DNA of 64,000 nucleotides from positions 1,093,501-1,157,500 of the forward strand of contig JAJGOT010000022.1 of the NCBI GenBank assembly GCA_022457155.1, read 5' to 3'. This document shows, in pieces, positions 33,111-43,693 of the stretch; within the stretch, counting starts at the first letter, position 1, and every line of letters begins with the position of its first letter. The DNA is from Cladopsammia gracilis (lineage: Eukaryota > Cnidaria > Anthozoa > Scleractinia > Dendrophylliidae). The translations under genes and the position numbers were made by a program. Under the pieces are notes generated by a model. It did no database searches. It was given only the letters and a program-made list of their open reading frames with translations, and was not told where the DNA came from.

Positions 33111-34058
33111 TTAACTGAATTTCAACTTGGCTTTAAATCTACTGTTTCGAAAGGCGAAAAGAAACGGGTTGAGAGCAGAGTTAAGGTAGCCCAACATCAA
33201 AAGTAACACGCGAACCGTTTCTGGGATTATAACCCGACACGATTCGCATTGATTGGCAACGATACTCAACGTGGAGTGTGGGACCCAACAAAAGAAAAAT
33301 ACCGCAACAAAGATGGAAATAGTCTTGGCCGCTCGAATGTTTCTTGAATAAACCTTCTTTTCTTCGGAGGAACGCAGTGTGCGCGAAACCTCCCCGTGGA
33401 ACGTGTGGTGTTGAGTGCGGGCGATGAGGTAAATCTTGATGTAGATACCACAGGTGATCAGTAATGGCAGGATGAAATTAAGGCAAGAACTGAGTGTCGA
33501 GTAAATCTTGGTAAAAGGAAAGGTACAGACACCATCCCAGACAAACTCATCATACATCCTCCACCCCATGATGGGAAGTAAAGCAAAGAATAAGCAGTAA
33601 AGCCAGATTACAATGCTGACAATCGACGCTCTTTTCCGTGTCATGAATCTGCAGCGACGGAAGCGATTTAGAGGATCACTGAGGGTTTTGTACCGATCTA
33701 CACTGACAGCCAAAAGGGTTAAAATTGACGTAGGCACAGTGATGAGATACACGGTTATCCACGCCTGGCACATTATTTCTCCATGGCTCCAAGCCCATTG
33801 AGTAAAAAGCCCTTCTATGTCGAATGGTACTGTTAATGTGACCGTAAGAAGATCCGAGAATGCCAACGAGAAAATAAACAGGTTTGTAGGATTACTACGG
33901 AGGCTCTTGCTGGTGATTATAGCGTAACAAACGAGGAGGTTTCCTACAACTGCCACCGCCACGATTAATATGTGACATACCGCGACTGGGTACACGAAGG
34001 AGAGAGAGAACAACTGGAAGTTTGTATGGCCAGATGTGGGTTCAGATGTGTTGTTCAT
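33111..34058 (-). CDS. Class A GPCR, intronless, type A, C-tail lost
   Basis: 315 residues from ATG at 34058. The open frame runs 8 codons further upstream only via a TTG, so MNNTS is the start. All seven helices, D in LAFSDLL, DRY, ECL2 Cys, CWVP and NPFLFAFRN are intact. It is about 95% identical (16 differences seen) to the gene at 48.1 kb, but after FRNSRFKA the sequence departs and reads KLKFS-stop, removing the ~57-residue tail with its arrestin/kinase-type Ser cluster and V-R-L-Q motif. The break at ~33128 is also where DNA similarity with the other copy ends. It may still fold and signal but would lack tail regulation, or it may be a young pseudogene. Confidence 0.8.
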   Translation of the reverse strand: MNNTSEPTSGHTNFQLFSLSFVYPVAVCHILIVAVAVVGNLLVCYAIITSKSLRSNPTNLFIFSLAFSDLLTVTLTVPFDIEGLFTQWAWSHGEIMCQAWITVYLITVPTSILTLLAVSVDRYKTLSDPLNRFRRCRFMTRKRASIVSIVIWLYCLFFALLPIMGWRMYDEFVWDGVCTFPFTKIYSTLSSCLNFILPLLITCGIYIKIYLIARTQHHTFHGEVSRTLRSSEEKKVYSRNIRAAKTISIFVAVFFFCWVPHSTLSIVANQCESCRVIIPETVRVLLLMLGYLNSALNPFLFAFRNSRFKAKLKFS

Positions 34059-34082
34059 CGTAACTCGGTAGACGCAATTCAA

Positions 34083-34650
34083 AGTTTGTTATCGAAACAG
34101 CTTTGAAGTGGAATCTCTGGCTCTTAATGTACAATTTTTGTACTAAAAGTGCTTTCTTGTTTTTAACTGACAATTATCATGTAAATCGAAAATCCCTCTT
34201 ACACTGAGCGCATTTATCCGCAACATGTCGGCAAGTGGTGAGTGATTTATTTGACAAACAAGGCGCAAAGTTGACAAGTGTCGGAAAGTTAACAGTGTCC
34301 CCGATCCTCACTAATCGCAAATTTAATGTAGGACATGTCGGTTAATGTTTTTCAGTATCATTTGCCGCGGTCGGAATGCTTCTTCGCCACATAGGGAACC
34401 CACGCGTTTATTTAAAATGAACATAGAATAAGGTTACAAGTTGACTTACGTGATGTTGTGTTTCAATCTAAATGTGCTGTTGCTTTTAGCCATAACCGAA
34501 AAAGGAATGTTTGCTGAGCAAACAATAAATTTTATAAAACTTCCTCCGGTTCAGTTCTAGCAGAGAATAGTTCCAATATTAATTATCAATCGCTTTCATC
34601 TTGAAATTTTATGTCTTATTTCGACTAATGTTGATTAAGGTGTCACAAGA
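34083..34650. other. 5' flank of the truncated receptor
   Basis: 34083-34330 matches 49256-49490. 34500-34640 matches the flank of the first receptor near 23330-23500. No promoter motif identified. Confidence 0.55.
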
Positions 34651-34787
34651 TACCCTATTATAGGAAATTAACGCTCCATGAGATTAACGCGAATCGTTAA
34701 AATTCGCGTTAATTTAAGTCGCGTTAATTTTGTTGAGCGTTAATTTCCACGACGTTAATAAAGAGATTAGAGGTTAGCTATTTCTCG

Positions 34788-34869
34788 AGTTAGGATCCGA
34801 GTTAGGATTCGAGTTAGGATTCGAGTTAGGATCCGAGTTAGGATCCCAGTTAGGATCCCAGTTAGGATC
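34788..34869. repeat. 12-bp array GAGTTAGGATYC, left subterminal
   Basis: Seven tandem copies of CGAGTTAGGATC or variants, mirrored at 36105-36172 in the opposite orientation (GGATCCTAACTC). Probably transposase-binding iterons. Confidence 0.85.
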
Positions 34870-36104
34870 GCCAAAAACCTTAACACTGTTTGAAATTTCG
34901 TTTTCGGGTCTAAAGAATATTTCGAAACATTACGTTAAAAAAGATTGGTTTTTATCGTCGTGGACCTAGAAGTATTTGAGATCTTAAAATTGTGGCGTCA
35001 TATGTGCGGTGCCATTCTATTCCCCAACATTCGATCAACATGGCGGAATGGAAAAGAAAGTATACGATGTAAGAAACCTGTTTATGGCATATGCTCAATT
35101 CGAGTTTCTGTAAGTCGTATTTCCAGTTATGTTTGTTTGTCTTCGCCCTTATACTGTTACCGGATCAACTTACCAAAACAGATAAGCCATAATGTTATAA
35201 TGATCTCTGCCTTTGGTTTCGGTATTATAAAAGCGACAGGCCAAACACGACTCCCGCTTTTCGCAAGATGTATAAAGAAGCCTTTAGAATAGCTTTCCCA
35301 AGAAGGTCTACGAGATATTTGTTCCCCTTTATAGATCACCAAAATAGAGATGTGACAAATGCTCGATATGTATTGTATAACTCTTTGATCTTTGAGATAA
35401 AAAAAACTCTTAATGACAGGAGGTCAGTTTACATGCTGTGCATAGCCATTTATGGGAGCAACTGATGAGGTTCACTTAAGAACCGAAATTCGCATCCGTA
35501 AGATTTTCAAAACAGATCACCATATCTGTACAAGCCATGTCGGGATGCAATAACGCCATAATGAAACAACGATGGTTCTTCAAGCTCCAAGAAACACTAC
35601 TCAAAAACAGAATAAAACAAGGAGCTAAAACATAAACTGCAAGAAGTCATTATTCCAATAGAGATACGGCAGCTTCAGACTTCGATCTTATACGCTTACA
35701 TACGTGATGAAAATCCACCTTCTCACAAGTCTTGCACACCGCAGACTTAGACACTGATCACGAGCTGAGAGACTGACTGACCCAAGCATCCGCAGTTTAG
35801 TAACACCCACAGAATTCGACTTTCCGCAACGCCAGGGGCGCGGTGACTCAGCTGTTTTGGCAGAGCATGAGAAAATGACGGAATATTTCACACGCTATGC
35901 GAAGTAACTGCCTAAAAAAGATAGCAAGAACAGACAAAAATATCAATTGTTTCGTTGTTATTGCAACTCATCAGCACGGTGTAACGATCTAAATATCGCC
36001 AGCAAGAAAGCCAGCGCAAATATACTGCACCCGTTCACAATATCAGGTTCCGTACTATGTACTCACTTGTCACCCGAAACATTTTTTTGAAGGGATCCAC
36101 AGGT

Positions 36105-36172
36105 GGGATCCTAACTCGGATCCTAACTCGAATCCTAACTCGAATCCTAACTCGGATCCTAACTCGAACCGT
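36105..36172. repeat. 12-bp array GRATCCTAACTC, right subterminal
   Basis: Five to six copies, inverted relative to 34788-34869. Confidence 0.85.
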
Positions 36173-36321
36173 AGTTTATCCGCGCTCTTAATTCCCAATA
36201 TTTTAACCCCAATTTTCGAACCTGTCTAGACATTCTTGACACCTAAAAAACAATAACTACAAGCTTTCTTTCTTTCCGTTTACCCTTTATTTTAATCTTT
36301 CACAAAAGCTTAAGTGAAGGT

Positions 36322-36645
36322 TTACAATATTTCAAGTTCATCTTCATCATTGTCGCTGTCAGAAGTGATGTTTTCAATATCTTCTCCTTTCATTTCGGCC
36401 AAGATAGATTTTGAATCGTCAACATAGTCTTTCTCAAAATCATGAACTGTGTGAAAAACGCTAAAAATGGCCAGATTCCGTCGAGTAACCCCTACATTTA
36501 GAATTTTACGAACTGTTTTGTCGAGCAGATGGCTCAGTTTTGTTCAGATTTGATTTTTTTTGCAGCCAGTGTTGAAATAAATTTGTTCCAGTTGTCAGCA
36601 CCAACTGTGTTTAATCGCGTTTTGAATTTCCTTTGTTGTGAAATT
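36322..36645 (-). pseudogene. C-terminal coding remnant inside the TA-flanked transposon
   Basis: Minus strand reads ISQQRKFKTRLNTVGADNWN-KFISTLAAKKIKSEQ, then a one-base slip in AAAA, then LSHLLDKTVRKILNVGVTRR, NLAIFSVFHTVHDFEKDYVD and a highly acidic end SDSDNDEDELEIL-stop. It is too short and lacks catalytic motifs to identify. Location inside the TIRs suggests the tail of the element's own protein. Confidence 0.5.
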
Positions 36646-37030
36646 CTGATTGCGTTAATTTTCTTTATTCGAAAGTCGTTTGACATTAAATTTGCGTTAA
36701 TTTAAGTCGCGTTAATTTCCAATACCTTAATTTCATGGAGCGTTAATTTCCTATAATAAGGTAATGCATGAAACTAGTGGTTCAGTGCTAATGGAAGGTA
36801 GATGGTCTAGTTATAAAGCATCATCTTTCTCAGTTAATTGCCCGAAAAAACATTGGGAGGTACCTGATGTCCAAAATTGATTGTAGTAAATTTAAAGAGG
36901 AAGGAATGTAAGTCTTCGGTACTTTTTGATTTAGGCGAAATATGTAGGCCAAATAAACTAACGCGTACAAGAAGAAGAATAATGACAAAAAAGCTAAGAG
37001 TGAATAAATGCCTTTTAATGTATATGGCTG

Positions 37031-37156
37031 TATGTTTGCGACCACAATGGGTAGTTTGGCACATTGGCCACCGAGCGCATTCGCTCAGTTCGGTTTGTTT
37101 GCGACCACAATGGGTAGTTTGGCACATTGGCCACCGAGCGCATTCGCTCAGTTCGT
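37031..37156. repeat. 63-bp tandem duplication
   Basis: Two near-identical copies of GTTTGCGACCACAATGGGTA-GTTTGGCACATTGGCCACCG-AGCGCATTCGCTCAGTTCG, with a partial third start (TGTGATCACAATGGGTCG). Confidence 0.9.
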
Positions 37157-37179
37157 TTTTCTGTGATCACAATGGGTCG

Positions 37180-38279
37180 TTTGTTGAAGCCACAAATGTA
37201 ATAATTGACCACAAATGTAATAAAGCCCTCAAATGTAATAAGGATTGACCACAAATGTAATAAAGCCCTCAAATGTAATACGAATTGACTACAAATGTAA
37301 TAATGGATTTTACCGTGCGTTCTTCAGTTTGCACAAAAAGGTTACCAGCCCTAAGTTGTGAGGGCCAGGATTTCGCCAGTCATGCATATCTTTCTCGAAC
37401 AACCAAACTTGGACAAACTGAAGTTGTCTGTGTAGTGTGTTGGACGTCATCTGTCATTCACGTGACCAAACCTAAAGTTGCTATTATCTCAAATAAACAT
37501 TTTCTAGTACGGAACCAAGGCCCAGTTATGATGTAAACGAAGTAATGTTCGGAGTGAATAGCTGTCAAGTTAAAAGAAACGTTTATTCACATTTCACAAC
37601 CTGAACGAACGTAAGCAATTATTTATCCTAGCCTCTTGTCATTTCATTTCAGTTCACTTAGGTCTAAGCTGTATACCACGTCATCGGCCACATAAACCAA
37701 TCAACATCAACCCGGAAATTAATAATTTCCTTAAGGTGAATCAGAGAAGGGCTTTATTACATTTGTGGTCAATCCTTATTACATTTGAGGGCTTTATTGC
37801 ATTTGTGCATGTGGTCAATTATTACATTTGTGGCTTCAACTGAAGCCACAAATGTAATAATTGACCACAAATGCAATAAAGCCCTCAACTGAGCCCTCAA
37901 TAAAGCCCTCAATCTTTAACTGAAGCCACAATTATGTAATAATTGACCACAAAATCAAATAATTGCTTACGTTCTAACTGGGCCTTGGTTCCGTACTAGA
38001 AAATGTTTATTTGAGATAATAGCAACTTTAGGTTTGGTCACGTGAATGACAGATGACGTCCAACACACTACATAGACAACTTCAGTTTGTCCAAGTTTGG
38101 TTGTCCGAGAAAGATATGCATAACTGGCGAAATCCTGGTCCTCACAACTTAGGGCTCGTAACCTGTTTGTGCAAACTGAAGAACGCAAGGTAAAATCCAT
38201 TATTACATTTGTGGTCAATCCTTATTACATTTAAGGCTTTATTACATTTGAGTCAATTATTACATTAGTGGCTTCAACA
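37180..38279. mobile_element. Back-to-back pair of MITEs forming a palindrome
   Basis: Each element ends in GAAGCCACAAATGTAATAAT-TGACCACAAATG or its complement; the two touch near 37833 (TGTGGCTTCAACTGAAGCCA). A ~250-bp internal segment occurs plus-strand at 37285-37536 and minus-strand at 37967-38218, giving twin ORFs (both have VIMDFT, KLGQTEVV, HFLVRNQGP). Confidence 0.8.
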
Positions 38280-38379
38280 CAAATCGGCTCAATTCGTGAT
38301 TCGGTGTGTACGTCGTTTTATGTCGCTCCTTTCGCATGATTTGCAATCAACGATGCTTTGAAAGAAAAGACAGACACGG

Positions 38380-38406
38380 TAGTGACACGGTAGTGACACG
38401 GTAGTA
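38380..38406. repeat. Small tandem repeat (GACACGGTAGT x3)
   Basis: Three direct copies of an 11-bp word. Confidence 0.8.
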
Positions 38407-38409
38407 AAT

Positions 38410-39115
38410 CAGTACAAATTATACTCACCAAATACAGAAAGTTAAAAACTCGTCCTATACACGAACGAACAGCTTGCGAAGGGAAAGCACGTGTTTGAGC
38501 CAGCGTAGCCGAATGGTCAGCTGTGCTTTTGAACCGCACCAAAGCGAAGCAAAATGTTCACAAAAAAACGTCGAGAACTAAACCGGTATCTGTGTTAAGT
38601 AGGACTGGTGGTCGCTACGCTCGCTAGTAAAAACGTAAGGAGTGACATTTGCTGACGAAAAAAAACCCTTTTCATGAGTAAAGGAGTTAAAACCATTTAC
38701 CTGAAAATGACCTACTTCAAGATCATAGCAGAAAATATATAAAATAACAAATAATGTTCAAATACAAAATATGATAAGAAAAATAATGTGATTTTCATAG
38801 AAATGTGATTATGACTTATGTTAACAAAGAGTTATATCTTTTCAACAAGTTTAAACTACAAAAACAGGGAATATTTTTTACATATGGTGTTCCTTCAAGA
38901 TTTAATTAAGAAACTCTAGATATTTTTTTTTTGAAAGATAAGTAGTGATGACATGGGACTCGAGACCAAGATTTTATATAAGTAATTAGGATCGGGGTGG
39001 AAGCGGAATAATTGGATCTCACTTATTCATTATTCCTTTCATTTTTTTCAAGTTATTCATTATTAATTTTTTTAATTTTGCTCGAAATTCATTATTCCGC
39101 ATTCGAGATTGTTTG
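38410..39115. other. Intergenic, no gene recognised
   Basis: AT-rich; no supportable feature. Confidence 0.5.
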
Positions 39116-39189
39116 GCAGCTTCTAACTTGCAATGAAACACTTTTATAAATGGTGTTTTAAAGTGCCAAAGTTTTTGAATAAGTTCCAA

Positions 39190-39215
39190 ACGTTTCGGGC
39201 TTTGCCCTTCTTCAG
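39190..39215 (-). ncRNA. Hammerhead-like stem-loop, left PLE arm
   Basis: CTGAAGA-A-GGGC-AAA-GCCC-GAAACGT on the minus strand. Confidence 0.45.
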
Positions 39216-39317
39216 TGGAAATATGTTCGTTGAGAAATACGCCATGACATCTAAAGTTTAAAATGAGTGTCTCTTGCATGCGCGCGCGCGACCTTAAGAA
39301 GAAACGAAAGTCATAAT

Positions 39318-39590
39318 TTAGGCCGCGCGGTTGACAGGTACCAAGTTGGAAAATAAGGCGCATCTCCTGCCGTTTCTTTTGCTTGTTTCCGCCGCAGAGC
39401 TTGACGCCGCAAACCAGCACGTCATCCACAGAGTGTCCATTGGAACTGAAATGCTCTGCGACTGGAAAACCGGGTGCGCTCTTGGTAATACTCCTGAGAT
39501 GTTCGCCAAACCGTTCCCTAAGAGTGCGCCCAGTTTCGCCGATGTAAATGGCAGGGCAGCGACGGCAGGAGATGCAGTATATATACTGCA
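39318..39590 (-). pseudogene. PLE GIY-YIG domain, left arm
   Basis: Minus strand: CISCRRCPAIYIGETGRTLR, ERFGEHLRSITKSAPGFPVA, EHFSSNGHSVDDVLVCGVKL. GIY-YIG signature YIGETGR with downstream R-x-R-F-x-E-H. Its upstream codons are the central TA-rich palindrome, so it has no RT and is a fragment. The open frame continues to 39019 through a region that is untranslated in typical PLEs. Confidence 0.7.
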
Positions 39591-39652
39591 GTATATATGC
39601 AGTATATATGCAGTATATATACTGCAGTATATATGCAGTATACTGCATCTTC
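39573..39652. repeat. Palindromic TATATGCAG microsatellite at the palindrome centre
   Basis: Units of GCAGTATATAT and CTGCAGTATATATGCAG, self-complementary throughout. Confidence 0.9.
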
Positions 39653-39925
39653 TGCCGTCGCTGCCCTGCCATTTACATCGGCGAAACTGGGCGCACTCTT
39701 AGGGAACGGTTTGGCGAACATCTCAGGAGTATTACCAAGAGTGCACCCGGTTTTCCAGTCGCAGAGCATTTCAGTTCCAATGGACACTCTGTGGATGACG
39801 TGCTGGTTTGCGGCGTCAAGCTCTGCGGCGGAAACAAGCAAAGGAAACGGCAGGAGATGCGCCTTATTTTCCAACTTGGTACCTGTCAACCGCGCGGCCT
39901 AAATTCTGACTTTCGTTTCTTCTGA
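39640..39925 (+). pseudogene. PLE GIY-YIG domain, right arm
   Basis: Plus-strand mirror of 39318-39590: CIFCRRCPAIYIGETGRTLR, ERFGEHLRSITKSAPGFPVA, EHFSSNGHSVDDVLVCGVKL, stop after SDFRFF. Same truncation point as the other arm. Confidence 0.7.
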
Positions 39926-40004
39926 AGGTCGCGCGCGCGCATGCAAGAGACAATCATTTTAAACTTTAGATGTCGGGGCGTATTTCTCAACGAACATATT
40001 TCCA

Positions 40005-40030
40005 CTGAAGAAGGGCAAAGCCCGAAACGT
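40005..40030 (+). ncRNA. Hammerhead-like stem-loop, right PLE arm
   Basis: CTGAAGA-A-GGGC-AAA-GCCC-GAAACGT; identical to the left arm copy. Confidence 0.45.
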
Positions 40031-40149
40031 TTGGAACTTATTCAAAAACTTTGGCACTTTAAAATACCATTTATAAAAGTTTTTCATGAAATCAAAGTGC
40101 CACGCAGCTACAGAACTTCTTAACAAATTCTAACTTGTAATGCCTGTTA

Positions 40150-41100
40150 AATAGAAGATATTCACTTCCTTTAAAATATGTTTTAAAACCGTCATCGTCA
40201 TATTCAATCTAACTATCAGAGGCGTAGCGATATTTTTACTAGTTGTAGGCCTAACCAGGCCTGTTTGAATCCTGGCAGGCACAATGCAACAGCACCGTAG
40301 ACGCACACTTCGAGAGGCGTTCGGGGGCATGCCTCTCCGGAAAATGGTTTGGATTTTACCGTCAAAAAACTTGACGCCATTTCCTGCATTCCTGAGACTC
40401 GAAAAGTGTTTTTGAAGTCGATATAAATTCTGAAGTTGACCTTAATTCTCAACCAGCAAACTGAAATGTTCTATATTCCAGTAATCCCTTTGTTAGAGAC
40501 ATATCGAATATTTCAAACGGAAGAACCTTGATTCACGTGAAGCTCATGGAAAAGCTCATAAAACTGTCGCTGTTTTACTAGAGTGAAATCGAGACTACTA
40601 AGGTTTAAAATGGCGACCTTTTCTGGTGCCGTTTGAGAACGAGGAACTATTGACCAGCCTAATCAAAGGCTTCTAAGAGCCAACCCGTGAATAAGAAATA
40701 CTAAGTATCCGGCGATATAGCGCTTCGCTTTCGCACTATAACTGTTAAATATTTTTAGATATTTAGAAGCTCCTAGGATATTTATAAAATTCCGAGATAT
40801 TTAGGGAAAAAAATATTAAATTTGGGATTTTGCGATAGTTTTATTACTTTTATGAGTTCACGCATGTTTTTTCTTTGAAACTTGAGATGGAATCCACTTT
40901 CAATTAAGTGTCAGCAGTGGTCCTGTTCAGCGGTTTTCCTCGCGAATATTATATCCCATTAGTCTTAATAAGTGCATTCTGAACAAAATGTAGCTTCAGT
41001 AGAGATGTACCGAATGCGTTTATATTACTTTTACTTCTGGTAGTCACTTTGTATAGACTGTGACGCATTCCCGTCTTGCCAATAAATTATGTTTTTGATT
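40150..41100. other. Repeat-derived DNA around the L1-Tx1 insertion
   Basis: GATATTTAGGG and CGAGATATTTAGG words at 40790 recur at 43365-43400 on the other side of the LINE, so both sides seem to belong to one older repeat split by the LINE. AGAGGCGTAGCGATAT near 40218 resembles a transposon end. No gene. Confidence 0.4.
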
Positions 41101-41137
41101 TTATTAAGTAAGTCGTCATTGTGATATTTATAGAAAA

Positions 41138-42960
41138 ATGTTAAGAAAATATTTCGAAATCCAAATGGAGAATGAGGAAATAACTACTGATGGAAGTCAA
41201 ATTTTGTCCACTTTTGAGAAATATTACAGTGATTTATATAGCTCAAACTTAACCGGGCCACTGGACAGCTTTGAAAATTTTCTGACTAACCATTTGGGTA
41301 TGCCTGAACTCGATGTCAAGGAAAGGGATGAGTTGGAAGGTCCTTTGACCATGAGGAATGTAAGAAGACATTAGAAACTTTTGAAAACCAAGTCTCAAGG
41401 CGAAGACGGCTTTACTGTTGAATTTGATAAACACTATTTTGACCTCGTGGGAACTGATCTCCTATCAAGTCTAAATGCAGCCTATGAGCATGGGAGGCTC
41501 TCAGTCTCTCAGCGTAGAGGACTAATTACTCTTCTACCCAAAGAAGACTCTGATTTACTATTCTTACAGAATTGGCGTCCTATCACTTTACTCCTGAACG
41601 TGGATTATAAGATAGCTTCAAAGGCTATTGCGAAGAGAATTGAGCCAATGTTACCAAAACTTGTACATTCTGATCAAACCGGTTTCATAAAAGGAAGAGA
41701 TATTGGTGAGAATATAAGGCTATTAAGTGATGTTTTGGAACAAACAGAGAGAAACAATATTCCTGGTATACTAGTGTCAACGGACTTTAAGAAGGCTTTT
41801 GACTCCCTGGAATGGTCGTGTATTTACAGCACTTTACAACTTTTCAATTTTGGCGAGAGTATTAGACAGTGGGAAAGAGTTTTTTAGACCGATATTGAAA
41901 GTGCTGCTTTAAATAACGGTTTCTCTACAAACTGGTTCAAACCGTCCAGGGGTGTTAGACAAGCGTGTCCATTATCACCCTACCTCTTTATCTTGACGGC
42001 AGAAATACTGTTAAGTAAAATTAGACAGGACTCGTCAATCAATGGAATCCGCTTTTTTGGTTCTGAATTCAAACTAAGTCAATTCGCAGATGACACAAAC
42101 CTGTTTTGCTCTGATTTAGAAGATGTGGAGAAAACTTTAGATACGGTGAGAAGCTTCGGAGAGTTTTCCGAACTAGAACTCAATATAAGTAAAACGAAGG
42201 TCATGTGGTTAGGGAAATGGCCTAACCGTAGGTCTAAACCGTTACGGATGAAGTGGGTTAACGGTGCAACGAAATTCTTAGGGATTTTTCTCTCTTATGA
42301 CGTAATTATAAAGGGGAATAACCAGTCGAATTTTAATCTGAAAATACGAAAATTACAAACGAAGTTAGATATATGGCGAACGAGAGGGCTAACATTATAT
42401 GGGAAAGTGTTAATTATTAAATCGCAAGGACTGTCCAACTTAATATATGCGGCTTCCAATTTGACGGTTCCTAGTGAAACACTTGCTTTAGTTAAAGATA
42501 AATTGTTTCGTTTCCTCTGGAATAACAAGAGAGTCAAAATAAAAAGGCTGACTCAACCAAAATATTCAAATTGACCTGGAAAAATTGAAGACAAGGGATT
42601 ACTATCGCTTATTTTTAGATGAAAAACACCAGCTTCCTCACACCGGCCCGGAAAAATGGAGTAAAAATTTGTCGAGAATGGACTGAAGTCTTCAGAGCAG
42701 TCAATTCCAATGTGTGTAAAGAAAATGAAACTAAAAGAATTCAATATAAATTAATTCATAGGATTGTCGTCACAGAAAGAGAACTATTTAGATATGGGAT
42801 TATACTGTGGTGAATCTGATTCCATAAATCATACCTTCATAAGTTGCAGGACAACATAATTTTTGTAGACGAAGTCGTTGGCTGATTTAATTCAAGAAAT
42901 TGTACCTCTCTTAATCCAAACACCAAAGAAATGCTCCTTGCAACCTTTAAAGACTCATGG
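41138..42960 (+). pseudogene. L1/Tx1-like LINE reverse transcriptase, broken by stops and frameshifts
   Basis: Three plus-strand pieces in order. First (41138-41374): STFEKYYSDLYSS, a pre-RT region, ending at a stop after MRNVRRH. Second (41381-41887): SQGEDGFTVEFDKHYF, LQNWRPITLLLNVDYKIASK, TGFIKGRDIGENIRLL, STDFKKAFDSLEWSCIYSTL, stop after WERVF. Third (about 41890-42574): GVRQACPLSPYLFILTAEIL, LSQFADDTNLFCSDLEDVEK with the FADDT catalytic box typical of the L1/Tx1 clade, LELNISKTKVMWLGKW and the thumb region. Degenerate coding sequence continues to ~42960. Multiple disablements; 5' end truncated. Confidence 0.85.
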
Positions 42961-43059
42961 ACCAAAGGCTCGTGAGAAAATTAAATTACACCCTCCTTTT
43001 CATGAAATATTACTTATATTCTAGAAAATTAAATAACAATACACCTATTTTGTCGGAAT

Positions 43060-43345
43060 TTGCAAACAAAATTTATTTTAAGTACAAAGTCGAACGTATA
43101 ATAAACTAGTAACTTTTGTAACATACTACAAAGCGCTCCTTCTACTCCTCCTGTGTAGGTATAGTGATTTTCTTTATTGTTAACTTAGTTTTTTTTCCCA
43201 AGCTAACTACTATGTGTTACTAACTACAACTGTGGTGTAATTAATTTTTTTAATAACTCTGCTGTGTTTTTTTTTTCCTTTTCCTTTTTTTATATATGTT
43301 TGTTATGAATAAAGATTTATTAAAAAAAAGAGAAAAATAAAAAAA
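43060..43345 (+). other. L1-Tx1 3' UTR and A-rich tail
   Basis: T-rich run at 43266-43290, AATAAAGATTTATTAAAAAA at 43306, then an A-rich tail to 43345. Confidence 0.6.
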
Positions 43346-43693
43346 ATGGGATTTTTAGAATTTTTTCGAGATATTTAGGGGGGAAAGCGGGATATTTAGG
43401 GAAAATGTCTGTAATTTCCGAAAATATATTTAGGCGATTTTACGTGATATTTGTAGCTAGGCCTACCGCAAATAGTAGGCTCTTTTCCGAAAACCTAGCT
43501 CGCCTTATTTCGTACCAAAAAAATTTTGTTATCCCTCTGATAAAAAGAGGTTAAAATTTTCGATGCTACGAAGGTTGAGGCGACATCATTTTGCTAAAGA
43601 AAGCTCAAGTTTTTAGTCTCACTTATTACGAATTTTCAAGTGACTAAAGCCTTCAGAACAGATTCGTAACATGACGTCACCTCTGCGTGTAAA

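Larger units (their letters stand above)
28741..34330. repeat. Segmental duplication, upstream block (type B + type A receptor)
   Basis: Collinear with 43485-49500. Anchors in order: CCTTATTTCGTACMAAAAAA (28770 / 43502); AATTTTCAAGTGACTAAA; CTCTGCGTGTAAAAA; the type B 3' end (29608 / 44150); GCCAGAAGCTCCTAAGATAA (31340 / 44495); GTCGTCTGTGACGTCACCCG (32235 / 45443); the type A gene; and CACTGAGCGCATTTATCCGC (34203 / 49375). Confidence 0.8.
34653..36761. mobile_element. TA-flanked DNA transposon with subterminal repeat arrays
   Basis: Left end CCCTATTATAGGAAATTAAC-GCTCCATGA and right end TCATGGAGCGTTAATTTCCT-ATAATAAGG are inverted copies, each bordered by TA (34651-34652, 36762-36763). Inside each end sits GCGTTAATTTAAGTCGCGTT, then mirrored 12-bp arrays. 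Interior holds remnants of a coding region. TA target suggests Tc1/mariner-like or a related superfamily; unplaced. Confidence 0.7.
39118..40140. mobile_element. Head-to-head palindrome of two Penelope-like 3' ends
   Basis: A ~1 kb inverted repeat centred at ~39612. Each arm holds a GIY-YIG domain reading outward, then GCGCGCGCGACCTT / complement, then a hammerhead-like motif and AAACTTTGGCACTTTAAA. Arms are nearly identical, implying recent formation. The centre is a CTGCAGTATATATGCAGTAT-type palindromic microsatellite. Confidence 0.85.

Noticed and set aside
33111..34082. Longer receptor start (MNCVYRVT...) at 34082, and the same at 49255
   Set aside because: The first codon is TTG, not ATG. 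MNNTS is the first true Met and is shared by all paralogues.
37285..38218. Twin 83-residue ORFs that look like a conserved protein family
   Set aside because: They are two arms of a MITE palindrome; no domain, and similarity is explained by DNA duplication.
38496..38560. tRNA-like A box (GTAGCCGAATGGTCAG)
   Set aside because: No matching B box or cloverleaf could be folded from the following bases.
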